A DNA stretch of 14,239 nt, from positions 1-14,239 of the forward strand of contig CAUZJO010000120.1 in NCBI GenBank assembly GCA_963580245.1, written 5' to 3'. Positions 13,955-14,239 of the stretch are shown piece by piece. Every line of letters begins with the position of its first letter. Position 1 is the first letter of the stretch. The notes beneath the pieces were generated by a model. The model was not told the DNA's origin. It made no database searches and saw only the letters and a list, made by a program, of their open reading frames with translations. The position numbers and the translations under genes are program-made. The stretch comes from CAUZJO01 sp963580245. GTDB taxonomy: Bacteria; Sumerlaeota; Sumerlaeia; MVZB01.

Positions 13955-14239
13955 GAGCCTGTTAACACAAACGGAGCATGTCGACGGCAAGGGCGAAACA
14001 GATAAAACCGACAAACATAACATCCAACTTCTCAAAACGGGAAAAGATCCGACGAAAGCCTTTCAAACGACGGAAAGGCCGTTCCACTTCATTGCATTTT
14101 TTATACATTTCACGCTCATATTCCCAAGGATACATCCGGTTGCGCTTTGGAGGAACGATTGGTTCCATCCCCAAATCCACGACCATTTGGCGCATGACAT
14201 TACCTTCGTAGGCGCGATCCATGAGCATATAGCGGATCT
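13955..14239 (-). mobile_element. IS5-type insertion sequence, 3' end (element continues past the window)
   Basis: The element end reads GAGCCTGTTAACAC from about 13955, resembling terminal inverted repeats of the IS5 superfamily (IS427-like). Immediately outside is CTAG (13952-13955), a typical target/duplication for this group. The transposase stop codon lies inside the terminal repeat. The left terminus is beyond base 14239, so the exact boundary and duplication cannot be confirmed. Confidence 0.65.
13962..14239 (-). CDS. IS5-family DDE transposase, C-terminal part (5' end outside window)
   Basis: The frame is open to the window edge (…IRYMLMDRAYEGN) and ends with TAA at 13962-13964. MDRAYEGN carries the second catalytic Asp of the DDE triad (usually LADRAYD). 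NEVERPFRRLKGFRRI carries the catalytic Glu and the downstream Arg/Lys, and PPKRNR is the usual family spacer motif. The C-terminal hydrophobic stretch (VGFICFALAVDML) is also normal. About 92 codons are visible, around a third of a typical single-ORF enzyme or most of the second ORF in IS427-type elements with frameshifting. Whether it is intact cannot be judged. The start of the gene is not within the window. Confidence 0.85.
   Translation of the reverse strand, partial: IRYMLMDRAYEGNVMRQMVVDLGMEPIVPPKRNRMYPWEYEREMYKKCNEVERPFRRLKGFRRIFSRFEKLDVMFVGFICFALAVDMLRLC

Noticed and set aside
1..14239. CRISPR arrays, tRNA or rRNA genes
   Set aside because: No regularly spaced repeats, no cloverleaf with a convincing T-arm, and no rRNA-like sequence were seen.

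Overview
The window is about 14.2 kb from a GC-rich bacterium that is probably flagellated and has a Gram-negative-type envelope (flagellin remnant, signal-peptide surface protein, probable lipoprotein). The DapL-type aminotransferase, the 'FTYQGRLN' surface-protein head domain and the large two-domain esterase-like lipoprotein recall Planctomycetes/Verrucomicrobia relatives or candidate phyla such as Hydrogenedentota or Sumerlaeota. That placement is an inference; no rRNA or other taxonomic marker is present.

Left third (1-6099, essentially all minus strand). A flagellin is cut off after its conserved N-terminal domain, at a junction with an unidentified plus-strand C-terminal fragment that runs in from the window edge. 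Upstream of the flagellin lies a 545-base leader or intergenic region with clear hairpins. Then come a cyclophilin-type peptidyl-prolyl isomerase and a secreted repeat protein of 654 codons, split by one in-frame TGA at a conserved Arg of a 51-residue repeat. Last is an obg-proB pair (ribosome-assembly GTPase and glutamate 5-kinase) joined by an ATGA stop/start overlap.

Middle (6294-9193, plus strand). Divergent from obg is an unusual fusion of a pentapeptide-repeat beta-helix, a J-domain and a TPR-like tail. It is followed by a clearly AT-richer three-gene block: a small multi-pass membrane protein interrupted by an in-frame TAG, an intact MTH538/ThsB-type TIR-like protein, and a second TIR protein that stops before the usual catalytic-glutamate region. 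This looks like a horizontally acquired, partly decayed Thoeris-like (TIR signalling) anti-phage module, and it is the most interesting part of the window.

Right third (9263-14239). On the minus strand are a two-domain alpha/beta-hydrolase lipoprotein and panC (pantothenate synthesis). The panC reading frame has no normal initiator where homology begins and runs back into a heptamer tandem repeat. A divergent control region with a large nested inverted repeat precedes dapL (lysine/peptidoglycan precursor synthesis) on the plus strand. The right edge is the 3' end of an IS5-type insertion sequence abutting a CTAG site.

Overall this is conserved housekeeping DNA (obg, proB, panC, dapL, cyclophilin) interleaved with accessory DNA. 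Several reading frames are damaged: flagellin, surface protein, membrane protein, second TIR and possibly panC. TGA, TAG and TAA all end intact genes here, so the internal stops look like mutations or assembly errors and not like a changed genetic code.
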